Assembly: GCF_001648155.1 (NCBI RefSeq)
Contig: NZ_CP015199.1
Location: 3,605,001 to 3,669,000 of the forward strand
Origin: Chryseobacterium glaciei
GTDB lineage: Bacteria > Bacteroidota > Bacteroidia > Flavobacteriales > Weeksellaceae
Direction of reading: 5' to 3'
Length of the DNA: 64,000 nt
The translations under genes were made by a program, and so were the position numbers. Under the pieces are notes generated by a model. The model saw only the letters and a list, made by a program, of their open reading frames with translations. It ran no database searches and was not told the origin of the DNA. Shown here one piece after another: positions 62,202 through 64,000 of the stretch; the first letter of the stretch is position 1, and each line of letters begins with the position of its first letter.

Positions 62202-62251
62202 ATATCTACCAAGTTTGTCATCCTGATTTTTATGACAGACTTGGTAGATAT
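62202..62251. repeat. Strong 20-bp hairpin upstream of the rightward eCIS operon
   Basis: ATATCTACCAAGTTTGTCAT (62202-62221) pairs with ATGACAGACTTGGTAGATAT (62232-62251) with one G-T wobble, 10-nt loop. It lies far from any gene end, so it is not an obvious terminator for an annotated gene; it may be a REP-type element or insulate the divergent promoters. Confidence 0.65.
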
Positions 62252-62516
62252 GTGCCATGAAGAGAATTAAAATCGACATTTAATTAATGTCCATTTTTAG
62301 GCTGAAATAAAATAATTTTTAACAATAAAACCATACCACATTTTCATGTGTACATTTCACTGAGTTTTGATTAAGAGAATTGTTATTTAAAATTTTATTT
62401 TTAGTATTTGTTTTAAATATTTGATTTATAGATTGTTATAATAGTTGTTTTTTCATGCTTTATTGAAAAACAAAAATCCTATTTACTGCAAAGACAGGTT
62501 TGACCCCTCAAAATAT

Positions 62517-62548
62517 TTGTCTTTTGATTGGGGATGATTGTATGTTTG
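62517..62548 (+). promoter_or_regulatory. Primary promoter of the rightward eCIS operon
   Basis: TTG (62517-62519), 21 nt, TATGTTTG (62541-62548), 26 nt before the ATG at 62575. The inverted-repeat half-site at 62484-62497 lies directly upstream, in an activator-like position. Confidence 0.65.
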
Positions 62549-62574
62549 CACCATAATAATAAAGAACAGAAATT

Positions 62575-63138
62575 ATGATTGATAACGTACTTAAAATTTT
62601 ACAAAATAAGCTGAACGATCCAATAAATGGATTAAAAGATGACGATGGGGAAGTTAATATAGCTGTTGTTAATAATATCGCAAAACATGAAGACGAAGAT
62701 TCCACAAATCTTAAAAATAAGGTCGTAATTACCCTATTGACCGTTGAGGAGGAATCTACAATGAAAAACACCCCAAGATATAATAAGCTAAAAACAACGC
62801 CGGTTCGCTATGAATTGGAAAGTGCTCCGGCTTATCTGAATTTATATGTAATGATCGCTGCCAACAGAGATGCTTATGACAAATCATTAGCGAATGTTTC
62901 AAAAGTGATTGAAATATTTCAGACAAATAACGTGCTGGAGGCTGATGATTACAAATTCAGAATAGAATTGCACTCCATTCCTTTTGAGCAGTTAAGTTAT
63001 GTCTGGGGATTATTAGGCGGAAAGGTAATGCCTTCTGCATTCTATAAAATCAGTGTAATAAAAATTGCTCCAAACACAGCACCGCTCGATGTTGAATTAA
63101 TTGATGAGGTAAATATTAAAAGCTTTAAAGTCGATTAA
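62575..63138 (+). CDS. DUF4255 / Pvc16 N-terminal domain protein (eCIS tube or cap component)
   Basis: 187 residues. MIDNVLKILQNKLNDPI, then VVITLLTVEEESTMKNTPRY, YLNLYVMIAANRDAYDKSLANVSKVIEIFQ (in parts) and LSYVWGLLGGKVMPSAFYKI are typical DUF4255. In Afp/PVC particles this family (Pvc16/Afp16) closes the tube and sheath end. It is the first gene of the rightward structural operon and is followed by the sheath gene after 51 nt. Confidence 0.9.
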   Translation: MIDNVLKILQNKLNDPINGLKDDDGEVNIAVVNNIAKHEDEDSTNLKNKVVITLLTVEEESTMKNTPRYNKLKTTPVRYELESAPAYLNLYVMIAANRDAYDKSLANVSKVIEIFQTNNVLEADDYKFRIELHSIPFEQLSYVWGLLGGKVMPSAFYKISVIKIAPNTAPLDVELIDEVNIKSFKVD

Positions 63139-63189
63139 TCATAAAAACAAAAATAAAAACTAATAACCTTTAACTTAAATTTTTAAAAC

Positions 63190-64000
63190 ATGCCAAATCC
63201 AACAACGCCAGGCGTTTCAGTTGAAGAAATTACCAAACTTCCAAATTCAATTTCATTAATAGATACAGCTATGCCTGTATTCATAGGGTATACTGAGCTA
63301 ATACCCGAAGGCTATGATATTAATAATAGTAAAAATAAAAAGCTTAAAATCAGCTCTCTTTTGGAATTTGAGGATAAGTTTGGAAGAGCAAAAAAGGAAA
63401 GTATCCAACTGAAAGATACCAAAGATAAAGGACTAACTCTTATAACACCGGAAGTACAGTTTTTAATGTACTATTCGCTACAGATGTATTTTGCCAATGG
63501 TGGCGGTCCATGCTATATTGTTTCAACAGGGACTTATGCTTCGGCTTCAGCAGGAGTGCAGTTATCTTCCCTGAAAAACGGATTAGATAAGATCGAAACC
63601 CTAGAAGCTATTAAAGATCCAATTCTTATTGTTTTCCCTGATGCAGTATCATTAACCGAACCAGATTTTTACGACCTTTATAATTATACAATAGGAAAAT
63701 TAGATACGAAAAATAGGTTTGCCATTTTAGATACATATGAAGGGAATTCTGCAATTACATCAAACAATCTTAATACAATTGGGCACTTTAGAGCTGGAAT
63801 ACTAAGTCCAACCAGCCAAGCTGCAGCTTATTTTCCACATCTACAGACCATTTTGAATTATACTTTTGATGAGAGTGAAACTGCGATCACACATACCGGT
63901 TTACAACAAGCAGGACAGAGTAGCGCGACTTTTTACGAAGGGCAGCTTGATGCTTTAGAAGAATTAGGAAGCTTAGCAAGTGAAGAAATCTTGAGCAGAT
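63190..64000 (+). CDS. Contractile tail sheath protein, cut by the window end
   Basis: 270 residues visible. The opening PNPTTPGVSVEEITKLPNSI and AMPVFIGYTE is the conserved phage/eCIS sheath N-terminus, followed by FANGGGPCYIVSTGTY and ILIVFPDAV, typical of the Afp2-4/Pvc2-4 type. Sheath subunits form the contracting outer tube. The frame is open to the last base. Baseplate, tube and spike genes are expected to follow outside the window. Confidence 0.93.
   Translation, partial: MPNPTTPGVSVEEITKLPNSISLIDTAMPVFIGYTELIPEGYDINNSKNKKLKISSLLEFEDKFGRAKKESIQLKDTKDKGLTLITPEVQFLMYYSLQMYFANGGGPCYIVSTGTYASASAGVQLSSLKNGLDKIETLEAIKDPILIVFPDAVSLTEPDFYDLYNYTIGKLDTKNRFAILDTYEGNSAITSNNLNTIGHFRAGILSPTSQAAAYFPHLQTILNYTFDESETAITHTGLQQAGQSSATFYEGQLDALEELGSLASEEILSR

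Larger units (their letters stand above)
61980..62497. repeat. 14-nt perfect inverted repeat pair bracketing the eCIS control region
   Basis: CTGTCTTTGCAGTA (61980-61993) and TACTGCAAAGACAG (62484-62497) are exact reverse complements 490 nt apart. Both lie just upstream of their operon, pointing outward, so one regulator could serve both directions. GGGGTCAAA also occurs near the left copy (61924-61932) and, inverted, right beside the right copy. Termini of an inserted element are the alternative. Confidence 0.55.
61901..62574. other. Divergent intergenic region of the eCIS locus (674 nt)
   Basis: Separates the leftward and rightward eCIS operons. It holds a 14-nt inverted pair (61980-61993 and 62484-62497), a 20-bp hairpin (62202-62251), a repeat-like tract at about 62105-62185, and a -7-like TAATTTTG for the leftward genes (complement of 61929-61936). 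A 24-codon ORF (61995-62069) exists but is not convincing. Confidence 0.6.

Overview
The window looks like a chromosome segment from a low-GC Flavobacteriia member, most likely Chryseobacterium or a close relative in the Weeksellaceae. The evidence is Bacteroidota-type promoters (TAnnTTTG, often with TTG about 19-21 nt upstream), SusC-type outer-membrane proteins, a type IX secretion C-terminal domain, GldA, a GH109 enzyme strongly resembling the one known from Elizabethkingia, and almost no Shine-Dalgarno sequences. Genus placement is inference from remembered family resemblance; no search was run. No tRNA, rRNA, CRISPR array or transposase gene was seen.

Layout. 1-2.4 kb (minus): an overlapping GH109 / sugar nucleotidyltransferase / sugar kinase operon that probably frees and re-activates GalNAc. 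2.6-16 kb: mostly housekeeping genes (serine hydrolase, AIM24-like protein, queA, rlmN, sterol-desaturase-like hydroxylase, polyprenyl synthase, fused branched-chain keto acid dehydrogenase E1, HxlR regulator with a divergent Old Yellow Enzyme). 16.6-17.8 kb: secreted C1 peptidase. 18.0-27.1 kb: an ECF sigma factor, a membrane protein combining an anti-sigma-like N-terminus with a TonB-receptor plug, a SusC-like barrel with no plug of its own, and a giant alpha-2-macroglobulin-like protein with a plug inserted in its middle. 27.4-29.4 kb: vWA lipoprotein. 29.5-34.8 kb: a GbsR/MarR regulator and a run of small membrane proteins, a DCC-family protein, an SRPBCC protein, a DUF2071 protein and a TIGR01777-type epimerase, with matching palindromic operators ahead of the first two genes. 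35-39.4 kb: GH29 fucosidase and PA14-containing GH3 enzyme. 39.7-51.7 kb: small secreted proteins, lpdA, patatin, flotillin, gldA, and a T9SS-exported RCC1-repeat protein with a very long untranslated region.

51.8-64 kb is an accessory contractile injection system (eCIS) locus. To the right run a Pvc16/DUF4255 protein and a tail sheath protein cut by the window end. To the left run a small Cys-rich protein, a CIS_TMP-family protein, an AAA+ ATPase and a 1191-residue candidate effector whose C-terminus carries an ADP-ribosyltransferase-like R / SxT / QxE signature. Behind the effector lies a decaying cassette array: two tandem copies of a 208-residue gene, a Tsi6-like immunity gene, a start-less fusion remnant and an orphan toxin-like tail. 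This resembles the tip-swapping of polymorphic toxin systems.

Intergenic DNA is rich in palindromic elements: AACCACAAAAG-ended elements at 16.3 and 27.2 kb, a nested inverted repeat at 7.8 kb, a 190-bp inverted repeat at 39.4 kb and three double-hairpin repeats between 32.5 and 35 kb. The two observations I rate highest are the apparently split plug/barrel/alpha-2-macroglobulin operon and the eCIS effector with its immunity array.
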